A DNA stretch of 64,000 nucleotides, taken from the NCBI GenBank assembly GCA_012862575.1, contig BLSF01000032.1:434001-498000 (forward strand), given 5' to 3'. This document shows positions 1 to 10,584 of the stretch, piece by piece (position 1 is the stretch's first letter; each line of letters opens with the position of its first letter). The notes below the pieces were generated by a model, which worked only from the letters and a program-made list of their open reading frames with translations, did no database searches and was not told where the DNA came from. This DNA is from Parietichytrium sp. I65-24A. Taxonomy: Eukaryota; Sar; Bigyra; Thraustochytrida; Thraustochytriidae. Both the position numbers and the translations under genes were made by a program.

Positions 1-1
1 A

Positions 2-271
2 AACTCCAAAATTGCCCCGGTTCCCTCACGGTCGTTTGCAGAAAATTCGAGGTCCATGATAGAGAGCAATGGTCAGTATGAAGACAATCTCTACTTGTCC
101 ATGTCACGCAGAAGCGGCAAAGCTGACAACTCAGTGACAAAATCAGGCTCCCGGCGCTCCGCGGCCCCGGTGTCGCCACTGCTGAGCCCCAACAGCCCGG
201 TTTCAAACCCGGAGCCGTTCTCACCTCGGCTTAGTAGCCCCGCTTTTGCTGACACTCCAAATGCCAAGTAG
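2..271 (+). CDS. C-terminal end of an unknown protein (5' truncated by window edge)
   Basis: The reading frame is open from the window edge to a stop at 271, and the first ATG at 56 is internal to it, so this is most likely the end of a longer gene entering from the left. The visible 90 residues are low in complexity and rich in Ser, Pro and Arg. A run of Ser-Pro dipeptides (LLSPNSP, PFSPRLSSP) looks like an unstructured, proline-directed phosphorylation tail. No domain can be recognised. It converges on the carboxypeptidase gene with about 216 bp between the two stops. It could instead be a chance open frame, but the composition resembles the disordered tails of other genes here. Confidence 0.5.
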   Translation, partial: NSKIAPVPSRSFAENSRSMIESNGQYEDNLYLSMSRRSGKADNSVTKSGSRRSAAPVSPLLSPNSPVSNPEPFSPRLSSPAFADTPNAK

Positions 272-487
272 TTTGTGCTCTTCCGCTCCTCGCAGCAAGT
301 AGCCTATTAATCACCAAAACATTTTTATGAAAACCATCCCCCTCAAGAAGTTAAAGACATGATTTCCTACTACTAAGCAAGTAAGACGAGTCTGAAGTAC
401 GAGGTTGGTCATCAGCTGATGGCACAAGAAGTTGGAGAGCATAGAAAAAAAGATAAAAATTCGATCAATTGCTTGATGGAGGATCAA

Positions 488-2389
488 TCAGCCCAGCCTG
501 TCGTTCGTGAAGCTTAGCTGCGCCCGAAGGTTTTTCGTCTGTGAGGGGCTTTCGGGACGGACCCACGACCGAATGATATCCATCTCCTGTTTCCGTGCGT
601 TTCGAATGGAGTCAGTGTCATCCTTTGTGCCGAACATGAGGTCAGTATGATGAGCCCCTTCTTCAATGAAAATTGAGTAAATTTCATTGTCGTAGCTTTG
701 AAGAACCCCAGCAGCGCTCCACGGATCATATCGCCCGTTCGAGTATATGATTTTGCTCGTGTATGGGGCGAAGTCCCTGCCCTGATATTCAGCGTATGCC
801 CACAGACCGAAAGGGTCCAGCAATTTAGGGTTCTTCGTGACACCCGGCATGCTAGATTCGCAGTAACCCAAGGAATTTGAGTCCCGGATCACCTGATCGT
901 ACTTGTGAATACGAGGGATATTTGGCGGCCAGTACATATCTTTTCCCAAACCCTGCAGTCAAACGTTTCGAATCAAGAGTTGTGTCGTCAGCTCCGCGCC
1001 AAACGGTCCACCGACCTCAACGATTCGAGACCCAGCTCAGCCAAAACTTACCCTAGCGGTGTATTGGACAAGTGAAATACCTTCGTTACAAACAATCGAA
1101 TTCCATGCTTCCATCACCCCAACCGAGTCAAAATCGCAAACTTCGCTGTCGCTGTTGGAGGTTCTTGCTTTCTCCGCTTGCTGTTCGCCATCGTTCTCGA
1201 GGTTAAAGCATTCGGTCTCTCCCGTAATGTTGTAAAGCATTCCGTACACATTTCGAATGCCTTTCAGCATGTCTTGCACAGTTTTTGAACTCAAAACTGC
1301 CTCATTTGACACGCTGTTCACCACTTCCGACCTGTTCCAATCTACCTTGAGCGACAACTTGTCAGAGGTGTCCTCTGGACTCAACGCAATGTTCATCGTA
1401 TACTCTACCTTCTCGCGAGATCCCTCGAGCTTCACTGCAGATTCGGGTTGCCGAATCAATTGGCAGGCAGCGCGCATCGGCCAGGCTGGTAAAGGGAACC
1501 CACGTTTATTGATGATTGAAAACACGATGTAATCGCTAGCGAAAGGAAAGTTGGACTCGCCTAGTAAAAAGAGAACTTCTTGCAAGCCGCTCACTATCTG
1601 CTGGCCGGAACGCTGCGCAGCACAGAGTCCAAGGCTTTTCTGTAGCGATCGCATCTCATTGTCACCCATCTTCGAGATGTAATCGATCAAAATCCAAGTA
1701 GCCAAGTAGCTATCCTGGCACTGAACGTCCAGCTTCCCCTCTGCATCCTCAGCCCCAAGGGAAATCGCACGAGAAGATCCATCGAGCGGGGGTCGGCTGC
1801 TAGCAAACCCCAGAACTGGCGCCGAGCCGGCAAGCGCACCATCGCAGATGTGAGGATAGCGCTGGCGGAACCACGCAGCGAGCATACCGCCATATGAACC
1901 TCCAAAGGCGATCACCTTGGTGGAAGACGGCATTTCAAGTCTCTCCTTAAGCTTTGGAACGAGCATCGCGTAATCCCCAAGCGCCTGCGCTGCAGTTGCA
2001 TAGGCCATGCACCGTCGCTCGCCACGCAGCTTTGGAATTGATTCTCCAAAGTACCGATGCTCGGCGAACACGATCATCGCCCCGAGCTCTTCAGCCAAGT
2101 TCCACATAATGCCTGTGTTGTTCACGTACAAATCCACGGGGCTCTCATTTCCAGCATAGAAGAGCATTACATCGCCCTCTGCAGCGCCATCGCGCTTCCT
2201 CTGCTCCCAGTACTTGGAGTACACGCACACACGCTGCTGGAACGTTTTTTCATTCCCGTTGAAATGGTCCAGCGGTTGCTCGAACCATAGCGTCGTACAA
2301 TTCAGAAAATTCGGCTTACCGCCTTCCGCGCCAAGCACCAAGCTCGCTGCGCCCAGCACGCACGCAAACCACGTTCTCGTGCTCGCCAT
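488..2389 (-). CDS. Serine carboxypeptidase, peptidase family S28 (Pro-X carboxypeptidase/DPP7 type), 1 intron
   Basis: Coding is complement(join(488..952,1052..2389)), giving 600 residues. The intron at 953-1051 (99 nt) has donor GTAAGTTTTG and acceptor ACTGCAG and is phase 0. The start at 2389 gives a signal peptide (WFACVLGAASLVLG); the same frame is open to an upstream ATG at 2533, but that would bury the signal. Catalytic residues are visible: Ser165 in GGSYGG, Asp522 in GRYDPW and the His547-His548 pair in EGAHHTD, the classic S28 order. HRYFGESIP upstream is also typical of the family. S28 enzymes trim peptides after or next to proline in lysosomes or outside the cell, so a vacuolar or secreted role is inferred. 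It is longer than the usual 480-500 residues because of an insertion before the intron. Confidence 0.93.
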
Positions 2390-3048
2390 CTTTACAGTCG
2401 GCTGACCAAGCGACCGACGTCCGCAAGCCCAAAGCGTACAGAATCTAACCTTTCGCGTGCGTACTAGTACAGACTCCGACGACACGTGTGTTTCGCCTGG
2501 AATCTTCTGACAGCCTAAGTATCCAAAAGCCATCCACGATGTTGTATTGTATGTAATCTTATCAGCAAAGACCGCTCATCATGATACTGGGACCGGTACT
2601 AGCTAGCTAGCTCTAGAGTGGTACTCGAGTACTAGTACCGATAGTTGTATGGATAGCATTGGCATTGCATTGCATGGCATTGGCATTGCATGTCATTGCA
2701 TGGCATTGCATTGATTTCATCGTGGCGAACCGAGCTGTCGCAGAGACTCAACGGTGACTCGAATGAACGGAGGAACGCCGTCGGCCTTCAACGCAGTCAG
2801 TTCCGCGTTCCAGGTTTGACGTTCAACATTCAACGTTTCACTAACATGCGATGTCGGAGGTCGTCAGAGCCACTATGAATGAGAGGGCGCTGGGATAATG
2901 TGTATATTTCGAACCAAGAATGGATGACTGCAAATCCTTCAAGTTCAAGAAGAAATCGACCAGATAAATGATTTGAGCGAAATTGGGCGCAAAAAATGAA
3001 AATAAATAGATTACAAATAACACAATTCAGAGTATCAAGAGCACACCG
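2390..3048. other. Spacer: 5' flank of carboxypeptidase, 3' flank of anion channel
   Basis: No credible coding sequence. It holds a (CTAG)-type run near 2599-2612, CAGTACTG-like oligomers (ACTCGAGTACTAGTACC near 2623-2639) and a GCATTG tandem array listed separately. Beyond about 2880 it becomes AT-rich, as expected of a 3' untranslated region of the minus-strand gene ending at 3049. Confidence 0.6.
2656..2713. repeat. Imperfect (GCATTG)n tandem repeat
   Basis: About nine or ten head-to-tail copies of GCATTG with variants GCATGG and TCATTG. It lies about 270 bp upstream of the carboxypeptidase start. Simple array; no coding or mobile signature. Confidence 0.85.
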
Positions 3049-4422
3049 CTAGACGGCTTCGGCCCCGCTAGCTTTGCTGTGCTCCGAATCAACAAAGCCC
3101 CACGGGGCAGTCTCAATAAATTTGTCAGCAAAACTGAGCGTTCTCCACTTTCCATTCGCAATCCAAATCTGCTCACGATGATGATATCTCTCGCAAAGAG
3201 CTTGTCTTTGGTCGTGATAAAGCGACATTTTCTCGGTGTCGAGGACAAACCACATGAGCTCGTCTAAAGGTAGCAAAGCAAGCAAGGTTCGCTCCCTGGC
3301 AGTCTGGACGACCATGATTGCCATGATTAAGAGGACAACGGTTGTAGAGACCAAGCAAAGCAATAGAGCAAAGTAGCCACGCTGCTCATCCTCGTTCGCC
3401 CAAGCCAGCGCAGCCATTCCACCAGCCGCAGTGGGAAACGTGTACGCCCACCAGGTGAGCGCAAACGGAAGTACCGAAAAATAATAGAGGAAACGTAGCA
3501 TAACCAGGTACAGAAATAGGCCAAAGTAGAAGAAAAACACTCCGAAAGTCTCGTCAAGGGATGAGGCTCCATCTGCTATAGGCAAATCGGTCCACACGGC
3601 CGCCACCGCAAACGGTGGCGCTAAATAGAAAAAGAAACTCGGCAAGAGAATTGGCGGAATGCACTCCCCGAGAGACCGTCCATAGGTCCGAATCAACACT
3701 GTGAAGTAAGAGACAAGCCCGATACTGACGAGCGCCGTTGCCAGCTGGGGCTGGCTGACGGGCGCGGAGCTGCTTAGCTTGCCAAGAATGAAGCAATTTA
3801 CCACCGACAACATTGCGGGAGTGTAAAAGCGACCAAGTCCGAGCTCTCGTGAGACCAGCCACTCACTGTACAAAGTTACCCGGAGGCTCATGTCTACGAA
3901 TAAAACGATGTAGAAGACTATTTTGACACCGTTCTCGGAATAGACTTGCGGCGGGGTACTGAGGAGCAGAAAAGTGGCGCTTAGTGTTGGCATGAAGAAG
4001 AAGTTCACACGAACGTAGTTACACGCTTCGCGCGCCACGGCGTACGGCCATCGCCACGCCTTCCAGGCGTATAGCACGAACGAGCTCAAGAGCGCCAGAA
4101 CCCCACAATACCAGCAAATATGCGAGATCTGGTGGGGAATGTGAAGCCTCTTCAACGACTGCGCCGACGATATGTTCTGCCACAAGAGCGCCTGCGCTGA
4201 CACTCCCACTGCCACCCCAAAGTAGCCCACATTGAAACGAAGCAGCCACGGCTGCTCCGTGCGCCTGCCTTCCAAGCATTTACCGTTGTCCCGGGGCTGT
4301 TTCGCCGCAGACTTGGGGCCATTTCTCGCCACCCCGTCGCAGACCGAGCTTCCAACGTTCGCCGGGCTCGAGGTCTCGGTTGTCTCCGAAACGCCAACGT
4401 TTGGAGCATCCTCCTTTAACAT
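3049..4422 (-). CDS. SLAC1/TehA (TDT family) slow-type anion channel-like membrane protein
   Basis: Single exon, 457 residues. After about 57 hydrophilic N-terminal residues, roughly ten hydrophobic helices span residues 62-375. The opening helix (RFNVGYFGVAVGVSAQALLW, residues 62-81) and the WWAYTFP segment (324-330) match signature stretches of plant SLAC1-type channels. The C-terminal 70 residues are cytosolic and hydrophilic, without helices. In plants this family passes chloride and nitrate across the plasma membrane; bacterial and fungal relatives (TehA, Mae1, Ssu1) move dicarboxylates or sulfite. Which ion is carried here cannot be told from sequence. The first ATG in frame is used. 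Its 3' end faces the carboxypeptidase promoter side on the same strand. Confidence 0.85.
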   Translation of the reverse strand: MLKEDAPNVGVSETTETSSPANVGSSVCDGVARNGPKSAAKQPRDNGKCLEGRRTEQPWLLRFNVGYFGVAVGVSAQALLWQNISSAQSLKRLHIPHQISHICWYCGVLALLSSFVLYAWKAWRWPYAVAREACNYVRVNFFFMPTLSATFLLLSTPPQVYSENGVKIVFYIVLFVDMSLRVTLYSEWLVSRELGLGRFYTPAMLSVVNCFILGKLSSSAPVSQPQLATALVSIGLVSYFTVLIRTYGRSLGECIPPILLPSFFFYLAPPFAVAAVWTDLPIADGASSLDETFGVFFFYFGLFLYLVMLRFLYYFSVLPFALTWWAYTFPTAAGGMAALAWANEDEQRGYFALLLCLVSTTVVLLIMAIMVVQTARERTLLALLPLDELMWFVLDTEKMSLYHDQRQALCERYHHREQIWIANGKWRTLSFADKFIETAPWGFVDSEHSKASGAEAV

Positions 4423-4925
4423 CTCGTCATCGAGACTTGGGGGCCAAGTTCGAAGGATTGTCGACCGCCAAGGTATGACAACTGCACAGTGCTTGTGAGC
4501 CCGCAGTCAGTTTGCAAGTCCTCTTGCGCACTCTGTGGCGCACTCTGTGGCTCTCGCGTTCCCGAACTGCTTGAATCGAGTGCTACTCACTGTGCTCACT
4601 GTCAGCTCTGTCAGCTGACTGTCAGTCACTCAGTCCGTCAATCAAGATGTGATACGTGAGTACTACTACCGTATCAGGTAGGTCGATTTATGGGACTTGA
4701 AACGGCATTGTGTACAAGCTGACTCTTAACGCTGAAAATTGTGTGCTTTTTCTGTTCATGAAGACGAAGACGCTGGAGCAGACTGAAACAGAAACGGAGG
4801 TTTTTCTTCTGGATGCTCGCTAATGGGAAGGCCGGGGACTCAGCTGTGGGCTGACATTTTAGACCGAAGCGAATAAATAAGTATTGTGTTTCTTCTTACG
4901 GTTGCAGTTGTTTGGTTGCGAGGCT
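4423..4925. other. Spacer: 5' flank of anion channel, 3' flank of DNA ligase
   Basis: No coding sequence seen. It contains CTGTCAG/CACTGTC oligomers (4586-4640) of the kind found in other promoters here, with AT-rich sequence toward the ligase 3' end. Confidence 0.55.
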
Positions 4926-7076
4926 TCAATCATCTTTGGATCGAAAACCTAGTAATACAGGGAAGCGGGGAACGTTGTCCTCAGAGACATTGAAGAATTG
5001 GACGATGCCATAGTACTCACCAGATCGATATTTCTCGCGATTCTGCCACATTTCCTCCTTCTCTGCAAAGGTGCACTTTGGAGTAGCATGAAAAGTGCGG
5101 CCGTCCCCCAAGTCCATCACGAAAGAACCGGCAACTTCATGCTCCACATCTTTTTGGGGAAGAATATCCACGCATCGGTACTCCTCCCGCATAAAAGTCT
5201 TGATTTTTTGCAGAGATTTGGATCGTTTTCCGCTAGCGTACTTGGCATCGGTAAAAAGGCGCACCATGACTCCCTCATACCCGCCGTCCACAGCGTCCTG
5301 GTGCGCGGCCTTGAGTGACTCGACTTTCGTCAGCTTGGTGTCAGTCAAAACAATATGCTCCTTTGCATCATTGCGAAGGGAGGTGTGCCAAAGCTGAGCT
5401 GCGGTCCACCTTTTTTCAAACGGCTCGTCCATAATTGTGTCAAATACGTGGAGCTTAATCTGCAATCGGCTTTCTGGCGAGCTTGACGCACTTCGTACGA
5501 TGGAATTGATACTCTGTATATTCATTCCGTGCGCGTATAGCTCTCCATCGACCCAACGTGGTCCTTTCGACTTGTCAAGTGACATCTTGAGAGCATCGGA
5601 GATGTGAACCATGGTGTCGTACCTCTTTCTCCCACGAGACCAGAGCTCGCCGGTCTGCAGGTCAGCAACGCAACGTAGCCCGTCAAGTTTTGGCTGAGCA
5701 AAGACTACTTCGTGCTTGACTCCGAGTTTCTCGAGATCACAAGCATAGGCAAGCATGGGAAGTGGCGCGTCGCTGGCGCCTTCTGGGTTCTCCAGACTGT
5801 CAAGGTCTGAGTCCGAAGCTTCCCCATCCTCAGCATCGCCCGACTTTTGATCAGGCCCCAGGTTTTGTACAGAAGATTTATTGACAGCTGAGAAGCCGTC
5901 TTTGTCCACCTTCACTCGCGCAGCCCCCAACATGTTGAGGCGAGCTTGCTGATTCGGTGTTCGGCCAGCTTTGCCTTTTTGAACCACCTTTTCTTTGGTT
6001 ACGGCTTTTTTGCCAAGAAGCCCAAAGGTTTGGGTGATTCTATTTCCGGTGACAGTGGCGCGCCAAAAACGATTATCCTTGTAAAGCACAATGTCCAAAT
6101 CTTCGTCTGCTGCATCGTGAGTGACTTCGTTGATGCGCTTATTGATTTGGCCTTTGTAGTCTGTTATCCAAGAAGGATGTCTATCAGAAGCAGAAGGGTC
6201 TTTTCTGTATCCTTGCATAATTTTGTTGTCGTAAGCCTTTGCGACAAATACTGCAGCCTGGTTAGGGTTTAAAATGCCGGAGACTTTCGTTTGCTCACTT
6301 CCATTTTGCACGCCATAGGTTCTCGTCACTCTCTGCGTCTCAGGAGAATACGTAATCCTCCAGAACTTGGCGGTGCGAGCCCGAGTCATCTTCTTCTTGA
6401 CTAAATCAAGCTGCAAGGCCTCGTTAAGAGGGGGTAATTTTGTGCCGCTCTGCACAATGCTCGCCCTCAGGAGGTCAAGAACATCTTCAGACGAAGGAAA
6501 CTTCACAGGAACCTTTGGCTCATTTTTTTGCACCCAAGTATCCTTATTTTCCATCATGGCCTCTAATTCCGGCGGCAGTTCACCATCTAATTTGTATCCC
6601 TTTCCAATGCGCTTCTTGAGCATCTCCGCGGCACACGCTAACTCTTCGGACGAATTGGAGAACTTTGAAGTCCGGCTCACCAAACGCGCGCCTTCCTGAC
6701 CCCACCTGAACACTACCTTGCCCTTCGTGATCTCCGCCTCCCATATGCGATCTTTGCCGTTCGGGAACGGCCGAATGGCCCGAATGAGGTAGCGGCCCTC
6801 AAATTGGGTGCCATCGGTGTCATCAGCGTCATCGGTGTCATCGTTGACATCGGTGCTAAACGAACGCACGATCCCTTGCGCTCCACCCCGCCCACCGAAC
6901 CCTCTGAACGCGCTCAGCCAGCTATATCCGTGCAGTTCGACCTGCACGGCATCGCTGTTGCTTTGCAGCGTGGTCCACCTATTCTTCGAGTTGACGACAT
7001 TCAACACGCTTCGCCCTTGCCGCCATTTCCCGCGAACCGCTCGCGCGAGCATCTTTCCCCTGCCACGCTGCGCCAA
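4926..7076 (-). CDS. ATP-dependent DNA ligase with three N-terminal WGR-like modules, probably mitochondrial
   Basis: Single exon, 716 residues. The nucleotidyltransferase core is in the C-terminal third: motif I QPKLDGLR with the AMP-accepting Lys463, motif III VDGELY (509-514), motif IV EGVMVRL (601-607), motif V SLQKIK (621-626), then a short OB-fold (about 635-716) containing GIVQFF. This minimal core resembles small viral, bacterial and kinetoplastid mitochondrial ligases rather than ligase I, III or IV. Upstream are three repeats of WGR type: about 95-160 (VFRWGQEG), 235-290 (FWRITY...TYGVQNG) and 326-385 (FWRATV...TFGLLGK). WGR domains bind DNA ends in PARPs. The N-terminus is basic and lacks acidic residues (KMLARAVRGKWRQGR), like a mitochondrial presequence. 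Inferred role: organellar DNA nick sealing. The WGR-ligase combination is the odd feature. Confidence 0.9.
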   Translation of the reverse strand: MAQRGRGKMLARAVRGKWRQGRSVLNVVNSKNRWTTLQSNSDAVQVELHGYSWLSAFRGFGGRGGAQGIVRSFSTDVNDDTDDADDTDGTQFEGRYLIRAIRPFPNGKDRIWEAEITKGKVVFRWGQEGARLVSRTSKFSNSSEELACAAEMLKKRIGKGYKLDGELPPELEAMMENKDTWVQKNEPKVPVKFPSSEDVLDLLRASIVQSGTKLPPLNEALQLDLVKKKMTRARTAKFWRITYSPETQRVTRTYGVQNGSEQTKVSGILNPNQAAVFVAKAYDNKIMQGYRKDPSASDRHPSWITDYKGQINKRINEVTHDAADEDLDIVLYKDNRFWRATVTGNRITQTFGLLGKKAVTKEKVVQKGKAGRTPNQQARLNMLGAARVKVDKDGFSAVNKSSVQNLGPDQKSGDAEDGEASDSDLDSLENPEGASDAPLPMLAYACDLEKLGVKHEVVFAQPKLDGLRCVADLQTGELWSRGRKRYDTMVHISDALKMSLDKSKGPRWVDGELYAHGMNIQSINSIVRSASSSPESRLQIKLHVFDTIMDEPFEKRWTAAQLWHTSLRNDAKEHIVLTDTKLTKVESLKAAHQDAVDGGYEGVMVRLFTDAKYASGKRSKSLQKIKTFMREEYRCVDILPQKDVEHEVAGSFVMDLGDGRTFHATPKCTFAEKEEMWQNREKYRSGEYYGIVQFFNVSEDNVPRFPVLLGFRSKDD

Positions 7077-7756
7077 CTCTTGCTTGCACTAACTCTTGCC
7101 TCCAACTACTTGCTGCTGCATACACTCTCCGCAGCCTCCGCTCTCTCGCCGCTTTCGCCCTCTCTTTGGCGATCCGAGTGAGTCTTTCCGTCTTTGGCGC
7201 GTCCGCTTTCTGTGGGGACCACAACGCGTACGCCACTCCCTCAAGTGTCTCAATCGAGGGTCTAATTATGTCTAATTTTGGGTCGCAAGTGTCGCAAGGC
7301 GTCGGAGCGGGCTAGCCGCGCGGTTGACAGGCGCTACTGTTTGGACTAGGCTGCCAGCTATGCGAGAGGGGATACTACTGAGTACTGGTTCTCGAGCGAC
7401 TGGATGTGAACAAAGCAAAAGGGTGTTATGGTTTGTGGTAGATGTAGTTGACTACAGTGTCCGTCATTGTGCTCGTAGTGAACAGTGGAGTGACACATGA
7501 GGAGGAGGAGTACGAAGAAGACGTAAATAGGGCTAGTTGGGGAACGCTTTAAAAGCAATGAAGAGCGAATGGAGAAGAACTATGAAGAACTTAAATTGAG
7601 AAGAACATCGAAATTCGATGCTAGCCGAATACCAGTAACATCCAGAACATCAAAACATCAGCGGAGGCGAACGACAGTGAGCAGCTGTAACCCCTGCCAT
7701 TGTGGGGCGTCGAAACATCGATTAATATCGAAGAACCTGGAAGAAGTTGGTTCTGT

Positions 7757-7935
7757 GTTTCTATGTGACTCTATGTGATTCTATGTAATTCTATGGGATT
7801 CTATGGGATTCTATGTGGTTGTATGTGATTCTGTGGTTGTAGGTGATTCTATTAGGTTCTCTGGTTCTTCTTGGTTCTCTGTGGTTCTGGAACCTACTGG
7901 AACCTACTAAAACTTACTAAAACCTACTGGAACCG
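7757..7935. repeat. Degenerate tandem repeats: TGTGATTCTA-type units grading into CTACTGGAAC units
   Basis: The left part (to about 7880) repeats a unit near TTCTATGTGA roughly ten times with drift. The right part repeats ACCTACTGGA or ACCTACTAAA about five times. The change from one unit to another within one block suggests slippage and decay, not a designed array. Confidence 0.75.
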
Positions 7936-10262
7936 AGACTGATCGAGACTGGCTTCCATGCTTAGCCTTCGCTACGGATGCTATTTCATTTTACAGTTCG
8001 ACTCGGCCGAAAAATGTGTGCGTGTTCGCAATTGGTCGTATTGTATGCTGACAATAACTGAATCGTGATCAACGTTCTACAACAAGAAAGGACAAGATAA
8101 TGTTGAACTGTGAGTGGGACGACCTCAAAGTCACACACTTTAGGCAGTCGCTCTTTTACAGAGCAGTTAATTGATTGGCTGTGACTCTAAGTTTTTCCCA
8201 CCGTTGCTCAACATTGCGGATCCAAACTCAGCGATGGGTAAACAAACCCTCCCTTGGAGCTTGGCGCGAGAAGGCAAGAGCAGAGCAGCCTTGCTGTTAA
8301 ATTGATTGTTTCGATCTCCACCCAACGTAGCCACGAGAGCTGGGCAGAGATCTTGAGGCATACCTACGAGTCGACGAACGGAGAGGAAACCGATCGCGAG
8401 GAAAGGCACTGTACAATCTGAGGCATTCTGAGGCCGCCTGGTTCGACTTGCACGGTCCGCCGATCGACCGGCCGCCTGAACAGCCTGAACCTGTTGCGAC
8501 ACCTGCTCAAGATTCCGGGGTCCAGAACGAGAGTCTTTCAACCAACAACTTTCATCGAGCCTCGGGGCACCAGTTCTGAACCTCTTCTATAGGAGCTCCA
8601 GAGATGGTAAGAACCAGAACTTCAGAACCGAGGACTTCTTTGTACTGAGCTTTTATAGACCGTGCGGACCGAGGTCGTAGCCATCGCGACGGACTAAATG
8701 AAAGAGATCGTGCCTGGCGTTTGTTTGTTGTGTTGCTGTGTTTATTGAATTTTGCATTAATTATTATTCTGTTTCGTTTTCGGATTAGAGGAGGTAAGGA
8801 CGTAAGAAGCTCTCACAGTCGACTAAAATTCGGGGTTATGCGAATGTGAGCGATTGTGGGGCGTGGAAATTACTCTTGAGAACGTGTTGTTTTCAAAGTG
8901 CTGGATTTTCCCCGATAAATGCCCCTCCGCCAACTAGTACCCTGCATACATGCAGGTAGTGTCACTTCTCTCAGGAAAAGTGCGAGCCTTCGGGTTCACT
9001 AATGATGCTTCTATGAGTTGAAGCAATAGGAGACTCTATAGTATCTATTAGTCCAACTTAACGTTCCAATAGACGAGAAGGTAACTGTGGTGGTGTTCTA
9101 TGCCAAACTTACGCAAGAATTGGTGTGCTGCAGGGTTTGCAGAGGGCGAAACGTTCAGAGAAGAGAGACATCTTCCGATTTACTATTAATCCTAACTAAC
9201 ATAGTACAAAGAGGAGGGAAGAAAAAGTGCGTGAGATTTCTTGCCTCCCTCTTAACGACATTGCTATCGTACTCGCTAACACTTCCAAGAGAGAGGGAGT
9301 GGAGTGCGAGAGTTTTTGAGAGCGGGTTCCGATACGGATGGTGGGTACTAACTCCCGGATTAAGTAAATCTATAGTAGCGCCCACCCCGCAAGTTCGCAA
9401 GTTTGGAAGATTTTGTTCAATCGAAGGAATGTTTCGACTCTAGAATCATACAACTTCGCTCGTTCCGCTGCCTTTCATCAACAATAAACTCCACAGTCAA
9501 ATGGAAGCATGAAATTCATTGTTGTCAAATTTATTTACTGTGAGATCGCTGAGTTATTTTTCTCGAAATATTTTAATTCGAATCTAAATAACTCGAAAGA
9601 GTCGCGAGCTTTCCAGACGCAGATCTTCAGTCTTTCTTTAAAACAACCTCACGCACCTGGAAGCGCTCACAGAGGCTTGCTGGCCGGTCGCCTTATCTTT
9701 CATTCTCTCATCTCTCACCTCTCATTTCCGCCGCCACTAGCTCACGTAGAGGGACCTTCTATCGCCGGGTTGCAGAACCATGAAAGGGAAGAACGAAACA
9801 CGCCGGTTCTAAAAGTTCTGTTCTGAAAATTTCTGCCATCTCTCTTTTAGAAGCAGTTGGTGGGACCGGCACTTTTTTGAGGGCTAGTGGTGTCAGTAAT
9901 ATTGGCTCACAGTTCTCCCATGTTCCCTCCCCATTCCGCATTGCCTTCAATTTCCTTGCCCATTCAATTTTCCACTTTCCATTCTCAGTTTTCCATCAGT
10001 TCAGAATTTAGAATTTAGAATTCATGGAAATTTAACTCCTCAGGTTCTCAGATTGGTATGAACGAGGGAATGAAAGTGGCGAAAGGAAGAAAAAGCCCAC
10101 ACCGGTGCGACTCAGTACTGACAGCGTGCGTGAGTGACGATGTACGTTGCTGGAGACTCGCGCGACATGGCAAGAGTGCGCCACGATCTGCAGTACTCTC
10201 TGTCAGTACAGTACTTGCTGTCGCTGTATTGCACCGTCTTTTTGTCTTTCTTTCCTTCTTTG

Positions 10263-10306
10263 CTATCTATCTATCTATCTATCTATCTATCTCTATCTCT
10301 CTCCCC
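10263..10306. repeat. (CTAT)n / CT-rich microsatellite
   Basis: Seven or more perfect CTAT units followed by CTCT runs, about 280 bp before the CDPK start codon. Confidence 0.9.
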
Positions 10307-10584
10307 TCACCACCCCCACTTACTCGTAGGCAGAGACTCTCTCTCTCAGTCTCTCACCAGTGTCACCGCTCTCGAACAGGCCCATAGGGGCCGAAGGCAA
10401 CTACCGCCATTGTAGGCTTCCTGATGGAGAAAGCTTATCGTACTAGTCCTTCCGGAAGTGGGAAGTGAGGAGTTGCATATGATAGTTTTGGCTCGACCGG
10501 CTTCGGAAGATTTCGGAAGACTGTTTGGCAGCAGGAGCAATCCACGAATTCGAACGAAACAGGTAAGCGAAGTCTGTTGCGAAG

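Larger units (their letters stand above)
7077..10584. other. 3.5 kb gene-free divergent spacer between DNA ligase and CDPK
   Basis: The longest stretch without a recognisable gene. Short open frames at 8167-8541 (-), 9087-9443 (+) and 9509-9826 (+) match nothing I know and look like chance. It holds degenerate tandem repeats (7757-7935), a CTAT microsatellite (10263-10306) and a small perfect hairpin CCTGCAT-AC-ATGCAGG at 8941-8956. GC content drops around 8700-8800 and 9480-9600. It could hold promoters for both flanking genes, a non-coding RNA, or the decayed remains of something older. Confidence 0.6.

Noticed and set aside
8167-8541. Minus-strand 124-residue open frame in the large spacer
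   Set aside because: No recognisable domain, Arg/Ser-rich shadow-like composition and no splice partners; treated as chance.
7077-10584. Transposon, LTR element or other mobile element in the long spacer
   Set aside because: No terminal repeats, target duplications, or transposase, integrase or reverse transcriptase sequence could be recognised.
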